Origin: Arcicella sp043769985
Lineage (GTDB): Bacteria > Bacteroidota > Bacteroidia > Cytophagales > Spirosomataceae
Length of the DNA: 48,706 nucleotides
Direction: 5' to 3'
NCBI GenBank assembly: GCA_043769985.1
Contig: JAYVIV010000243.1
Span: forward strand, 1 to 48,706
Shown here: in pieces, positions 34,045-42,560 of the stretch
Layout: the number at the start of each line of letters is the position of its first letter
How positions within the stretch are numbered: the stretch's first letter is position 1
Program-made: the position numbers and the translations under genes
The notes under the pieces: model-generated
Seen by the model: the letters and a program-made list of their open reading frames with translations, nothing else
The model's database searches: none
Told to the model about the DNA's origin: nothing

Positions 34045-34080
34045 CTAAATAGCTCACCCATCGGGGGTCGGGGGGCTTAT
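34014..34080. repeat. Inverted repeat (AGCCCCC...CCCCCGATGGG family) overlapping the IscA-like 3' end
   Basis: TAGCCCCCTAACCCCCGATG on the left matches CATCGGGGGTCGGGGGGCTT on the right in inverted orientation with about two mismatches and a roughly 22-nt loop. Its left arm is coding sequence for the IscA-like protein. Confidence 0.85.
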
Positions 34081-34086
34081 TAATAC

Positions 34087-34977
34087 ATGAAAATCGCTGC
34101 AATTGACATTGGCTCCAACGCCGCCCGAATGCAAATCTCAAAAGTCTTGGAAAATGATGGAAAGATTAGCTTCAAAAAAGTTGAATACGTTCGTTTTGCT
34201 CTTCGTTTGGGGCATGACGTTTTTAATGATGGAGAAATTAGCCCGGAATCTGAGGTTAGAATTTTTAAATTGTTGAATGCCTACAAACTTTTGATGGATC
34301 TACATGAAGTGAAAGACTATCTCATCTGTGCAACTTCTGCCATGCGTGAGGCTGGAAATTCAGAGGCAGTTGTGACTCGAATTCATAAGATTCTGGACAT
34401 GAAAATCCATATCATTGAAGGCACAAAAGAAGCAGAATTGATTAACGATGTGGTAGTACAATCTTTAGACGATGCCAATTATTTGCATATTGACGTAGGT
34501 GGAGGTTCAACGGAGCTAAACATATATTCTGGAAGAAAGAAAATTGCCTCTCGCTCATTCAAAATTGGTTCGGTGAGAACATTGGAAAATAAGGAAAAAG
34601 AGGGTGATTGGGAGCGAATGAAGAAGTGGGTTGACAGTAATATTGATGTAAAAAATGCTAATATTACCGCCGTTGGGACGGGTGGAAACATTAATAAATT
34701 ATTCAATATTTCTCCTAATCATGAAGGAGAAACTTCAATGACTTTTGAGGAATTAAAGCGTTTGCAAGAATATGTAGGCTCTTTTACCTACGAAGAACGT
34801 ATCAATAAACTTAGATTAAATGCCGATCGTGCCGATGTAATTTTGCCAGCTGCTCAGATTTATTTATCTGCCATGAAGTGGTCGGGAGCAAAAAATATTA
34901 TTGTACCAGACTTAGGATTAAAAGATGGTATAATCAAAATGGTTTATGAAAGGATTCAACATCGTAAAAAGGTCTAA
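34087..34977 (+). CDS. Ppx/GppA family phosphatase (exopolyphosphatase-like)
   Basis: A 296-aa ASKHA-fold phosphatase. The phosphate-1 loop is AAIDIGSNAARMQISKV, the phosphate-2 region YLHIDVGGGSTELNIYSG, and AVGTGGNINKL precedes the C-terminus with DLGLKDGIIKMVYER. These enzymes cleave polyphosphate or pppGpp; the short form lacks the C-terminal HD domain of E. coli Ppx. Which of the two activities it has cannot be read from sequence. A strong terminator follows. Confidence 0.92.
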   Translation: MKIAAIDIGSNAARMQISKVLENDGKISFKKVEYVRFALRLGHDVFNDGEISPESEVRIFKLLNAYKLLMDLHEVKDYLICATSAMREAGNSEAVVTRIHKILDMKIHIIEGTKEAELINDVVVQSLDDANYLHIDVGGGSTELNIYSGRKKIASRSFKIGSVRTLENKEKEGDWERMKKWVDSNIDVKNANITAVGTGGNINKLFNISPNHEGETSMTFEELKRLQEYVGSFTYEERINKLRLNADRADVILPAAQIYLSAMKWSGAKNIIVPDLGLKDGIIKMVYERIQHRKKV

Positions 34978-34993
34978 AATAATATAGTCATGG

Positions 34994-35032
34994 AAAAAAT
35001 GCCAAATCAAATAGTTGATTTGGCATTTTTTT
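34994..35032 (+). terminator. Intrinsic terminator after Ppx/GppA gene
   Basis: AAAAAATGCCAAATCAA pairs perfectly with TTGATTTGGCATTTTTT around a 4-nt loop (ATAG), with the T tract continuing. Confidence 0.9.
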
Positions 35033-35097
35033 GCTCTAATCAAAACATATTTGAAAATCAGCGAGTTATGTTTTTCTAAATCTTATTTAAATAAATC

Positions 35098-35814
35098 ATG
35101 TTTCACGAAATAATCAAACACACCCGCAAAATCAAAGATAAGTTGGAAGAGAAAAAAGAGTCTTCATCTGAACGATGGAAAGAAATTATTACTGAATTAT
35201 TAATTATTATATTTGCCGTTTCGCTCTCAACGTGGTTTCACGATTTGAACGAACACCGGAGTCATCAAAAGGAAGTGAATGAATTTTTGGTTGACTTGAA
35301 GGACGATTTGAACAAAGATATTGTTGGGTTAGAGGGTCAAAATAAATCAATTTATGAGCTTCTCAAACAGTTTAAATTTGCCCGTAACTTGAACAACACT
35401 TCGGTTGACAGTCTTGATAAGTCAAACGCCAAATACCCTTTAGACACAGATTTTAGACTTTTTTTTGGAGAGGAAAATAGTGGAAATTATGAGGGTTTCG
35501 AGTCAAGTGGCAAAACTGTATTCATTGAAAATAAAAAACTTAAAAAACTGATACTTTCTTATTACAAGCACCATGTTCCAGCCACAGAAAAAGCAGGAGA
35601 GACTTTCATGATTACGTTTACAAAATTGGCAGATTTCATTACCCAAAATACAGTTGTTGGGAAAAATAAAAGTGCTATTTTCTTAGATACTACTTTCCAA
35701 ACCGATACAGAAATTAGTATTAAGCACGCCAATGAAAACATAAGAATTGGTAATGTCGGGATTAAGAAAATTAAGGAAATAATTGTTGAAATTGACAAAG
35801 AATTGAAAAATTAA
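35098..35814 (+). CDS. DUF6090-like single-pass membrane protein
   Basis: A 238-aa protein. A charged N-terminus (KIKDKLEEKKESSSERWK) is followed by one helix (ELLIIIFAVSLSTWF), then HDLNEHRSHQKEVNEFLVDL, KDDLNKDI, which matches the layout of the Bacteroidota DUF6090 family (helix followed by WNE-type sequence and a helical ectodomain). Function is unknown. It begins a set of uncharacterised membrane proteins lying before MgtC. Confidence 0.68.
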   Translation: MFHEIIKHTRKIKDKLEEKKESSSERWKEIITELLIIIFAVSLSTWFHDLNEHRSHQKEVNEFLVDLKDDLNKDIVGLEGQNKSIYELLKQFKFARNLNNTSVDSLDKSNAKYPLDTDFRLFFGEENSGNYEGFESSGKTVFIENKKLKKLILSYYKHHVPATEKAGETFMITFTKLADFITQNTVVGKNKSAIFLDTTFQTDTEISIKHANENIRIGNVGIKKIKEIIVEIDKELKN

Positions 35815-35906
35815 ATCTTGTGAGATTTAAGTAGTATTTTTAATTTTTCACCAAAAAGTATTCGAGGAATTACTCGAACATATTTTGATGAACTACAACA
35901 GTGAAA

Positions 35907-36101
35907 TTATTTTTTTTTACTTTCCCCGTTGTCAATTTTATTGCCCAGAAAGTTGACAATACTGACTTCACCGTGGCTTTCTCCTCCACCTTTATACTCG
36001 TTTTTACTCATGTTTTTAAATTGAATGTAAGTGGCAGTTCCGAAGGAGATAAATGAAACGACCACGGCAAATGTTAATACAAGCAGTTCTAAGTTTTCCA
36101 T
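35907..36101 (-). CDS. Small single-pass membrane protein, 64 aa
   Basis: An N-terminal helix (LLVLTFAVVVSFISFGTATY) with a Lys/Gly-rich cytoplasmic tail (KNMSKNEYKGGGESHGEV) and an IDNGESKKK end. No family is recognised. Its ATG lies one base after the stop of another small membrane ORF, so the two are probably translated together. Confidence 0.65.
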   Translation of the reverse strand: MENLELLVLTFAVVVSFISFGTATYIQFKNMSKNEYKGGGESHGEVSIVNFLGNKIDNGESKKK

Positions 36102-36102
36102 A

Positions 36103-36282
36103 TTAATTTTTTAGTTTCGTGTTGACATAAATTAACAATGCCAAGATAGTGGGAGGCCAGAGACCGATGAAAATGGCTCTATCTGCATCTTTTAAAAATA
36201 CAAACGTATATTCCGAAACAAATATCAAGATAATGACGAGCACTAAAATGACTATTTCTGATATTTTAAATTTGTGAAACAT
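36103..36282 (-). CDS. Small membrane protein with two helices, 59 aa
   Basis: The ORF reads MFHKFKISEIVILVLVIILI, then FVSEYTFVFLKDADRAIF, IGLWPPTILALLIYVNTKLK: two hydrophobic helices separated by a short charged loop. It is followed after one base by the 64-aa membrane protein gene. Such a tight two-gene unit of small membrane peptides supports a real pair. No function can be stated. Confidence 0.6.
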   Translation of the reverse strand: MFHKFKISEIVILVLVIILIFVSEYTFVFLKDADRAIFIGLWPPTILALLIYVNTKLKN

Positions 36283-36471
36283 AACTTTTATGTTGATTGG
36301 TTATTTATTAACTAAGTATTATATTTATAACTTCAACTCTAATGAAATGTTCAAAGTGAACTGATTATTTCATCTTGAACTATATTTTATTCAAAGGAAA
36401 CATAAACATAAGTGATTTTTTATTAGTTTACATGGAAGTACTCAAATATTTTCGATAATACTAACCGCAAA

Positions 36472-37311
36472 ATGGAAAAAATCTTACAAAGTTGGATTGC
36501 CGTATATGACAAATGTGAAGATCGTTGGCACTCAATTCAAGCCTCTAAAATGATTAGTAATTTAGTGGTTATGTTTTTTTTCATTGGAGTTACTACCACT
36601 CTACTCTCTCACTATCAAATTATTAGCTTCACAGTAGGTAAGTTTTTTGCCATTGAATTAGCTTTTAGTGTTTTGCTCATTAGTGAAATATTAGGGTTAG
36701 TCTTTATTCTAACTCACTCAGTGGCGGATTCAGTTGGAAAGCAATTTGAGATTATTTCTCTTATTCTCTTGCGTGATGCTTTTAAAGAAATGGGGCATCT
36801 CCCTTTAGACATAGCATGGAGTACTGACACTTTGATGGAACTGCTTCCATTAATGACCGATGCTACGGGGGCTGTGATAATATTTTTAATTATAGGGCTG
36901 TTTTACAAAGCTCAACGTCATGTCCGAATTACAAATAATCCGCAGGAACAACTACGATTTATCATGTTAAAAAAATCGGTTGCAAACATTTTGTTGATGG
37001 TTTTTATCTCTATATGTACGTATGATTTTATCAATTTCTTTCTCACAAATCATTATCAGAACGATTTTAATGTTTATTACACTATTCTAATTTTCATGGA
37101 TATCCTGATTTTGATTATTTCCTTGCGATATAGTAACTTGTACGTTCATTTGTTTCGATATTCATCTTTTGCTTTGGCAACAGTTATTATTCGACTTTCC
37201 CTTTCAGCTCCCAAATATTATAATGTTTTGTTAAGTGTTTCAGCAGGATTATTTGTGTTGATGGTTACCAATATCTATAATATGCTAAACAAGAACGAAA
37301 TAGGGAAATAG
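36472..37311 (+). CDS. Multi-pass membrane protein of unknown function
   Basis: A 279-aa protein with about seven transmembrane helices, starting with a soluble segment (LQSWIAVYDKCEDRWHSIQA). Hydrophobic blocks include LVVMFFFIGVTTTLL, VLLISEILGLVFILTH, ATGAVIIFLIIGLFY, ANILLMVFISICTYDFINFF, and ILIFMDILILIISLRY. I do not recognise the family. It is divergent from the two small membrane genes and convergent with MgtC. The role is open. Confidence 0.75.
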   Translation: MEKILQSWIAVYDKCEDRWHSIQASKMISNLVVMFFFIGVTTTLLSHYQIISFTVGKFFAIELAFSVLLISEILGLVFILTHSVADSVGKQFEIISLILLRDAFKEMGHLPLDIAWSTDTLMELLPLMTDATGAVIIFLIIGLFYKAQRHVRITNNPQEQLRFIMLKKSVANILLMVFISICTYDFINFFLTNHYQNDFNVYYTILIFMDILILIISLRYSNLYVHLFRYSSFALATVIIRLSLSAPKYYNVLLSVSAGLFVLMVTNIYNMLNKNEIGK

Positions 37312-37332
37312 ATTTCATAGTCAAGCAAAATA

Positions 37333-37992
37333 TCAAAACTCCAATTCTTTTACATCTTCTTCAGACATTAATTTTTTAATTAATTTTTTATGCTTTGTTA
37401 CTCGTCCCCTGACCGACCAGATTCCAACGATTTTATCGGGCGTGATTAATTGCTTTTCGCTTTTTACGGATAAGTTGCATAGTTCAAATATTCTTTCAAT
37501 TTTTGCGTAGGCTTCGGGAGAATAAGCAATTACTATTCTATAATTACGGGTTAATCCAAATTTACCCATTAACACCTCCAATTTTACAAAAAGGCCCAAC
37601 ACAATATATACAATCATTGTCCCTAAAAAAGAAAGCAAAATGTGTCCGTCACCGATTGCCATTCCTAACGCAGCCGTAACCCAAATGATTGTTGCCGTGG
37701 TTAACCCTTTCACTCGGTCTTCCATTTTATAAATTATTCCAGCACCCAAGAAACCAATGCCTGTCACAATATTTGCCGCAATACGGTCTGGGGAATTTAT
37801 GCCCATTTTTTCTGAAAGAATGGTAAATATGGTACTTCCAACTGAAATTAAAGCGAAAGTCCGTACGCCTGCAGATTTGCCCCTGTATTCTCTTTCAAGA
37901 CCTATTAGTGTTCCTACAACCGTTGATGATAGGATTTTTATAAAATCATCGTTGTAAAAAATGTGTTCAATTATTATTCTAAAATTGCTCAT
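37333..37992 (-). CDS. MgtC/SapB family membrane protein
   Basis: About 219 aa, starting at MSNFRIIIEHIFYN; the upper frame is spacer. The MgtC core is LSSTVVGTLIGLEREYRGKS, AGVRTFALISVGST, ANIVTGIGFLGAGIIY and GLTTATIIWVTAALGMAIG, forming four to five helices. A C-terminal ACT-like extension follows (RIVIAYSPEAYAKIERIF, VRGRVTKHKKLIKKL). MgtC proteins support growth in low magnesium and in virulence; here an ion-homeostasis role is inferred. No Mg-riboswitch is evident upstream. Confidence 0.9.
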   Translation of the reverse strand: MSNFRIIIEHIFYNDDFIKILSSTVVGTLIGLEREYRGKSAGVRTFALISVGSTIFTILSEKMGINSPDRIAANIVTGIGFLGAGIIYKMEDRVKGLTTATIIWVTAALGMAIGDGHILLSFLGTMIVYIVLGLFVKLEVLMGKFGLTRNYRIVIAYSPEAYAKIERIFELCNLSVKSEKQLITPDKIVGIWSVRGRVTKHKKLIKKLMSEEDVKELEF

Positions 37993-38002
37993 ATTGATAG
38001 TT

Positions 38003-38046
38003 TTTAAATCAAAATAGCCGTTACGAAAAACGTAAACGGCTATTTT
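38003..38046 (-). terminator. Terminator after exbD
   Basis: AAAATAGCCGTTACG pairs with CGTAAACGGCTATTTTT (one bulge) around AAAAA. On the minus strand it is followed by TTTTGATTTAAAAA. It lies between exbD and the mgtC start, so it probably ends the exbB-exbD transcript. Confidence 0.72.
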
Positions 38047-38071
38047 TAAGTATTTTATCAAGGAATTATCC

Positions 38072-38470
38072 CTATATTTTATCCGTCGCCATCACCATCA
38101 CTAATTGTAAACGTGCCACAATATCATAGACTTTCGTTAAATCTTGAACCGTTCTGTCTTGGGCAATCCTCAAAATAACAGTTTCGGAGCCTTTTTTCTT
38201 AGCTTGGTCGGCTAAATATGTTTCTAATTCTTCAAAAGGGACAAGCTCGTCATCTACAAAATATCGGTTTTCAGCATCCACTGTAACTCTGATGTTTTCC
38301 TTTGTGGTGGTTTGTTGAGCGGATGAGGATTGTGGCAAAAGTAATTTAATAGCATCTGGACTTGCCAATGTTGAAATCATGAGGAAAAACATCATGAGGA
38401 AGAATAAAATGTCAGCCAAAGCCCCCGTTTCCACTTCCGATTGTTCTCTTGTGCGTTTTCTTATATTCAT
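38072..38470 (-). CDS. exbD: ExbD/TolR family biopolymer transport protein
   Basis: A 132-aa protein with one N-terminal helix. The conserved Asp in VETGALADILFFLMMFFL lies at the start of the helix, as needed for proton flow with ExbB. The periplasmic domain follows (NIRVTVDAENRYFVDDE, LVPFEELETYL, VLRIAQDRTVQDL). With ExbB it converts proton-motive force to energise TonB or a related system. It follows exbB after about 97 bp filled by an inverted repeat. No tonB is nearby. Confidence 0.92.
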   Translation of the reverse strand: MNIRKRTREQSEVETGALADILFFLMMFFLMISTLASPDAIKLLLPQSSSAQQTTTKENIRVTVDAENRYFVDDELVPFEELETYLADQAKKKGSETVILRIAQDRTVQDLTKVYDIVARLQLVMVMATDKI

Positions 38471-38477
38471 ATTATTT

Positions 38478-38566
38478 ATGGAGAAAAGGAGAATGGAGGA
38501 AAGGAGAAAAGGGGAGAATATTGAGATTTAATTTCATTTCTCCTTTTCTCCATTCTCCTTTCCTCC
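38478..38566. repeat. Word-type inverted repeat (GGAGAAAAGGAGAATGGAGG family) inside the exbB-exbD gap
   Basis: GGAGAAAAGGAGAATGGAGG on the left arm is mirrored by TCCTTTTCTCCATTCTCCTT on the right. It reaches to within one base of the exbB stop codon, so any stem would form in the middle of the operon mRNA. Confidence 0.8.
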
Positions 38567-38567
38567 G

Positions 38568-39281
38568 CTACTTCGTTGCTGGTTTATGTAAAATATCCAA
38601 GAAATCAATCGCAGTAATTTCCATTTTGTTCACCGCACGGTCAATCATGGTTGTTAAGATGGTATAAAAGAAGTAAGCAATAATACCAACCATTAAACCC
38701 GTTGCCGAGGTTACCATTTTCTCATAAATACCGCTTGCAATCGTACTGATGTCAATTTTATTGGCTGAAGCGATATTATGAAACGTCCGAATCATGCCTG
38801 AAACCGTTCCCAAAAAACCAAACATTGGGGCAATTTTAGCAATGGCAGAAAGAATGCCTAAATTCTTTTCCATATTGTATATCTCAACCCTTGCAGTGTT
38901 TTCAATGGCGTTTTCAATGTCACGAATTGGAGAACCCAAACGATTTAATCCTCTTTCTAATAATTTAGCAATCGGATATTGCGAATTTTTGCAATAGTTG
39001 ATGGCACCTTGAACGTTCCCACCCACTAACATTTCACGAATAGAATACAAAAAAGTATTATCCATTCTGGCAGTTTTGCGAATGTATAAATAACGTTCAA
39101 AAAATAAGAAGATGGCGATAAATAACAAAATGAAAATGGGAATCATTACCCAGCCCCCTTTTTCAATGAGGTTCAAAATGTTCATTTCATCATTTACTTT
39201 GGTCATACCATTAGTGGCGGTGGCAACGGAATCGGCAGTAATTACGGTACTTTGGAGAAGAATACTTAGAAGATTCTGCAT
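38568..39281 (-). CDS. exbB: ExbB/TolQ/MotA family proton channel protein
   Basis: About 237 aa from MQNLLSILLQSTV; an upstream ATG adds 7 unlikely residues. Three membrane helices: GGWVMIPIFILLFIAIFLFF, then ARVEIYNMEKNLGILSAIAK, IAPMFGFLGTVSGMIRTF, then LMVGIIAYFFYTILTTMI. The motif LGTVSGMIRTF and the conserved Thr/Ser region are intact. It forms a pentameric proton channel with ExbD. The N-terminal stretch is longer than in minimal ExbB. Confidence 0.92.
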   Translation of the reverse strand: MQNLLSILLQSTVITADSVATATNGMTKVNDEMNILNLIEKGGWVMIPIFILLFIAIFLFFERYLYIRKTARMDNTFLYSIREMLVGGNVQGAINYCKNSQYPIAKLLERGLNRLGSPIRDIENAIENTARVEIYNMEKNLGILSAIAKIAPMFGFLGTVSGMIRTFHNIASANKIDISTIASGIYEKMVTSATGLMVGIIAYFFYTILTTMIDRAVNKMEITAIDFLDILHKPATK

Positions 39282-39566
39282 AGTTTTTCTATGGGTTATC
39301 AAGACCGCTTTGAGTTACGATTTGGTCTTTTAAAACAAATTTGAGGATTAATTTTATGACTAATTTAACGATTAATTTTCAATTTTATGATACCATATTA
39401 GTTATTAGTAATTAATGATTAATTTTTAATTGTGTAAATGATTGATTTTCAGTGATTTAAAAAATTATTATTAGATGATTTTTATAATCATTGCCTAAAC
39501 TTTATATTTACTAAAACTCTTTTCGGAAAGGTTTGTTAATTTTACTACATAATAAAGAAATAAGAT

Positions 39567-40781
39567 ATGGTAATTATTGTTGGTGCTGGTATAGCGGGTT
39601 TGACTTGTGCAAAATATTTGAAAGATAGAGGAATTCAATCTCTAATTTTGGAGGCATCCGATGGAATTGGGGGACGAGTAAGAACTGATAAGATAGATGG
39701 TTTTTTGTTAGACCGAGGATTCCAAATTTTATTAACGGCTTATCCAGAAGCTCAACGTTTATTAGACTATCAACAACTTGATTTAAAAGCATTTACATCA
39801 GGAGCATTGATTCGAGATAATCAAAAAAATAATTTTTCAATTGTAGGAAACCCTTTTAAAGAACCTTCAAAAATATGGTCATCTCTGACATCAAACATAG
39901 GAAATTTTACGGATAAAATACGTGTCTTGAGGTTGATTTTAGATACAAATAATGTACAAGAAGAAATATTCGAGAAGCAGGGTATTTCAACTTTAGATTA
40001 TCTACGGAATTACGGCTTCTCAGATAATATGATTCAACAATTTTTTAGACCTTTTTTTGGCGGTGTTTTCTTAGAAAATGAACTTTCAACGTCCTCGAAT
40101 TTTTTCAAATACATTTTCGGAAAATTCTACGAAGGGGATGCTGTTGTTCCTGCAAAAGGTATAGAACAAATTGCCAGACAAATAGAGAAAAAACTCTATA
40201 TAGGAACGGTTAAATTAAATACAAAAGTGGTTAAAATTGACGGAAACAGGGTTTATTTAGAGAACGGCGATCGATTATATGGAGAGAAAATTGTCTTGGC
40301 TACTGACGGTTTTCATGCCGATAAATTACTGGGAAATGATACACCAAGAAAATTTAACTCAACCACTTGTACCTATTTTTCAGCCGATTCCTCCCCCTTA
40401 AAGGAGAAGATGTTGGTGCTTAATCCCAATCGAACTTCGATGATTCATAATATGTGTGTGCCGAGTGATATTGCTCCTTTTTATGCCCCTAATGGAAAAT
40501 CATTAGTTTCAGTTTCAACGCAAGGGTTTGACCTTCATAATGAAACTGAGTTAGCAAAAAATATCAAACGTGAATTAACAACTTGGTACGGAAAAGAAGT
40601 GGAAACTTGGCAACATCTCAAAACCTATCATATCCCTCAAGCATTACCCAATTTTGATATTTCATTGGTTGATAAAAACTTGAAAATAAGTGATATACTC
40701 TATCAATGTGGTGATACAACTGCCTATCCATCTCTGAATGCAGCCATGGCTACGGGAAGAAAAGTGGCGGAAATGATATAG
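39567..40781 (+). CDS. FAD-dependent amine-oxidase-type oxidoreductase
   Basis: A 404-aa flavoprotein. The N-terminal dinucleotide motif is VIIVGAGIAGLTCAKYLK, followed by LILEASDGIGGRVRTDKIDG (GGR motif) and the C-terminal QCGDTTAYPSLNAAMATGRK. This resembles protoporphyrinogen-oxidase/phytoene-desaturase relatives; the substrate is unknown. No carotenoid or haem genes are adjacent. The 285-bp upstream spacer is AT-rich and shows no gene. Confidence 0.88.
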   Translation: MVIIVGAGIAGLTCAKYLKDRGIQSLILEASDGIGGRVRTDKIDGFLLDRGFQILLTAYPEAQRLLDYQQLDLKAFTSGALIRDNQKNNFSIVGNPFKEPSKIWSSLTSNIGNFTDKIRVLRLILDTNNVQEEIFEKQGISTLDYLRNYGFSDNMIQQFFRPFFGGVFLENELSTSSNFFKYIFGKFYEGDAVVPAKGIEQIARQIEKKLYIGTVKLNTKVVKIDGNRVYLENGDRLYGEKIVLATDGFHADKLLGNDTPRKFNSTTCTYFSADSSPLKEKMLVLNPNRTSMIHNMCVPSDIAPFYAPNGKSLVSVSTQGFDLHNETELAKNIKRELTTWYGKEVETWQHLKTYHIPQALPNFDISLVDKNLKISDILYQCGDTTAYPSLNAAMATGRKVAEMI

Positions 40782-40826
40782 AAAAGAGAGCGATTTTGTC
40801 TCAGCTTAATTTGACAAATTGAATAC

Positions 40827-40876
40827 AAAAAAAATCCCCACAAAATTAAAACCCAAGGGTTAAAACAATGTGAGGA
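40827..40876 (-). terminator. Terminator between FAD oxidoreductase and YceI genes
   Basis: On the minus strand TCCTCACATTGTTTTAACCC pairs, with small internal loops, with GGGTTTTAATTTTGTGGGGA and is followed by TTTTTTTTG. It can end the yceI transcript and perhaps the plus-strand gene as well. Confidence 0.72.
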
Positions 40877-40938
40877 CTTATGAGAAACTGTTGAAATAAC
40901 GAATATTTAATCCTTAATATTTCAAAAATTCTTAAATT

Positions 40939-41541
40939 TTATTTACCAGCTACTAAAGCAATATTCAAATTGAAAACATCGTCAATTGCTTTATCACCAA
41001 TCGAATCAAAGAATTTCTTTGAACCGTATTTTACGCCAAAATCCGTTCTGTCAACTGGAATAGAAGCTGTTGCCGTTGCTTTTCCACCAACCATTGATAC
41101 CTTAGCAGGGAAAGTGATAGATTTTGTCACTCCGTGTAAAGTCAAATTTCCAGTTATATTTCCTGCCTCAACTTTCGTGATTTTGAAAGTTGAAGTTGGA
41201 TATTTTTCCACTTCAAAAAAGTCACCAGTTGTGATGTGACCAATAAACTTTTTGTTGTATTCAGCATCCGTAATGTCAGTACAAACGATTGATTTCATGT
41301 CGATTACGAACTCACCGCCTGTCACTTTCATGCCATCAGCAACTAATGAACCCGAAGCTAAATTGATAGTTCCTTCGTGTTGTCCAGTTACTTTTTTTGC
41401 TAACCAGTTGATTTTACTTGCTTTTGTGTCCACAGCTAATGTAACTGCCTTTTTTGCTCCTTTTTTAGGAATTGCAGCCATTGCCACATTTACGAACAAT
41501 GCCGTTACTAAAAGAATTGCGATAGATTTAATTGCTTTCAT
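40939..41541 (-). CDS. YceI-family periplasmic protein
   Basis: A 200-aa lipocalin-like protein. Signal peptide MKAIKSIAILLVTALFVNVA. The YceI pattern follows: KASKINWLAKKVTGQHEGTI, GEFVIDMKSIVCTDI, HITTGDFFEVEKYPTSTFKI and GNLTLHGVTKSITFP. YceI proteins bind isoprenoid lipids and are often induced by acid or base. A MarR gene lies upstream on the same strand, and YceI/MarR pairs are common. Confidence 0.93.
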   Translation of the reverse strand: MKAIKSIAILLVTALFVNVAMAAIPKKGAKKAVTLAVDTKASKINWLAKKVTGQHEGTINLASGSLVADGMKVTGGEFVIDMKSIVCTDITDAEYNKKFIGHITTGDFFEVEKYPTSTFKITKVEAGNITGNLTLHGVTKSITFPAKVSMVGGKATATASIPVDRTDFGVKYGSKKFFDSIGDKAIDDVFNLNIALVAGK

Positions 41542-41612
41542 TTTTGTTTAAAATTAAATTGTTAAATGTAATTGTTGATTTAATATAGTTGATAATTGTT
41601 TGCAACATTGAT

Positions 41613-42065
41613 TCATGATTTTCTCATTTTGTCCAAGAGTTCACTCAATTGTAAGGCTTCACTTTCTGATAATCCATGAAGTTTACTTTCCCATTGACTT
41701 TGTAAGGCATCAATTTCCTCTAAGAGTTCTAAACCTTTTTCGGTTATAATCACGTCAACTGCTCTGCGGTCTTGAGGGCATAACCTTCTCATTACCAAAT
41801 CCTTAGCTAAAAGTTTATCTACCAAACGAGAAGCATTAGACATCTTATCAAGCATCCTCTCTATGATTGCAATCACCGTGATAGGATTTGGATATTGCCC
41901 TCTCAAAATCCTCAAAACATTATACTGTTGAAGAGTCAAATCAAAAGGTTTGAAAATCTCAACTTGCATAGACTGGAGCCAATTGTTTGTGTAAAGAACG
42001 TTAATCACCGCTTTTGAATAAGGTGATTTAAAATTGGTTTGCTTTATGTCTTGTTCTATACTCAT
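41613..42065 (-). CDS. MarR family transcription regulator
   Basis: About 150 aa from MSIEQDIKQTNFK. The winged helix-turn-helix is visible: FDLTLQQYNVLRILRGQ, then ITVIAIIERMLDKMSNASRL, VDKLLAKDLVMRR, then DRRAVDVIITEKGLELLEEI for the wing. It probably represses yceI, which lies about 70 bp downstream on the same strand; this is context inference. The spacing of the upper ATG favours the shorter protein. Confidence 0.9.
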   Translation of the reverse strand: MSIEQDIKQTNFKSPYSKAVINVLYTNNWLQSMQVEIFKPFDLTLQQYNVLRILRGQYPNPITVIAIIERMLDKMSNASRLVDKLLAKDLVMRRLCPQDRRAVDVIITEKGLELLEEIDALQSQWESKLHGLSESEALQLSELLDKMRKS

Positions 42066-42166
42066 GATTTTATGGCACAAAATTAATGTATTAACATTAA
42101 ATGTCAATACATCAGTGTGTTAATTTTTTGTTAATTTTTATAACTCTTTGAAAAACAGGTGCTTAG

Positions 42167-42511
42167 CTATTTGTTATTTCTTAATTTTTCAAGAAGTGTG
42201 TTGATTAAGCTAATTTCACTTTCATTTAACCCACAAAACGAATCGTCATATTCATCCATTATCGTAGTTAATTCGTCCAGAAGAGCTATTCCTTTTTCCG
42301 TTAATAAAATATCAACTGATCGTAAATCGCAATTAGACCTTACTTTTTTTGCTAAGTCTTTTGATACTAATTTATCGACTAATCGGGAAACATTGGATAT
42401 TTTGTCAATCATTCCTTCAAGAATGTAATTAACCGTTGCGGCTTGTGGGTGAGGTTCTCGAACTGTTTTGAGAACATTATATTGCTGTTCAGTAAGATTA
42501 TACTGTTTGAA
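42167..42511 (-). pseudogene. N-terminally truncated MarR paralogue
   Basis: The reading frame holds about 114 codons matching the neighbouring MarR: FKQYNLTEQQYNVLKTVREP, then EGMIDKISNVSRLVDKLVSK, DLAKKV, then RSVDILLTEKGIALLDEL. The first about 40 residues are absent and two stop codons (TAA TAA on the minus strand) lie immediately upstream, so no proper start exists. An internal Met would give an 81-aa product lacking part of the recognition region. It is best read as a tandem duplicate that has lost its 5' end. Confidence 0.78.
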
Positions 42512-42560
42512 TTATTACAAAATTATTGAACGGTACATCTTTTAATATTTTACAGTAAAA

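Noticed and set aside
42159..42428. Plus-strand ORF opposite the MarR remnant
   Set aside because: It is the antisense of the truncated MarR gene and shows no protein-like composition.
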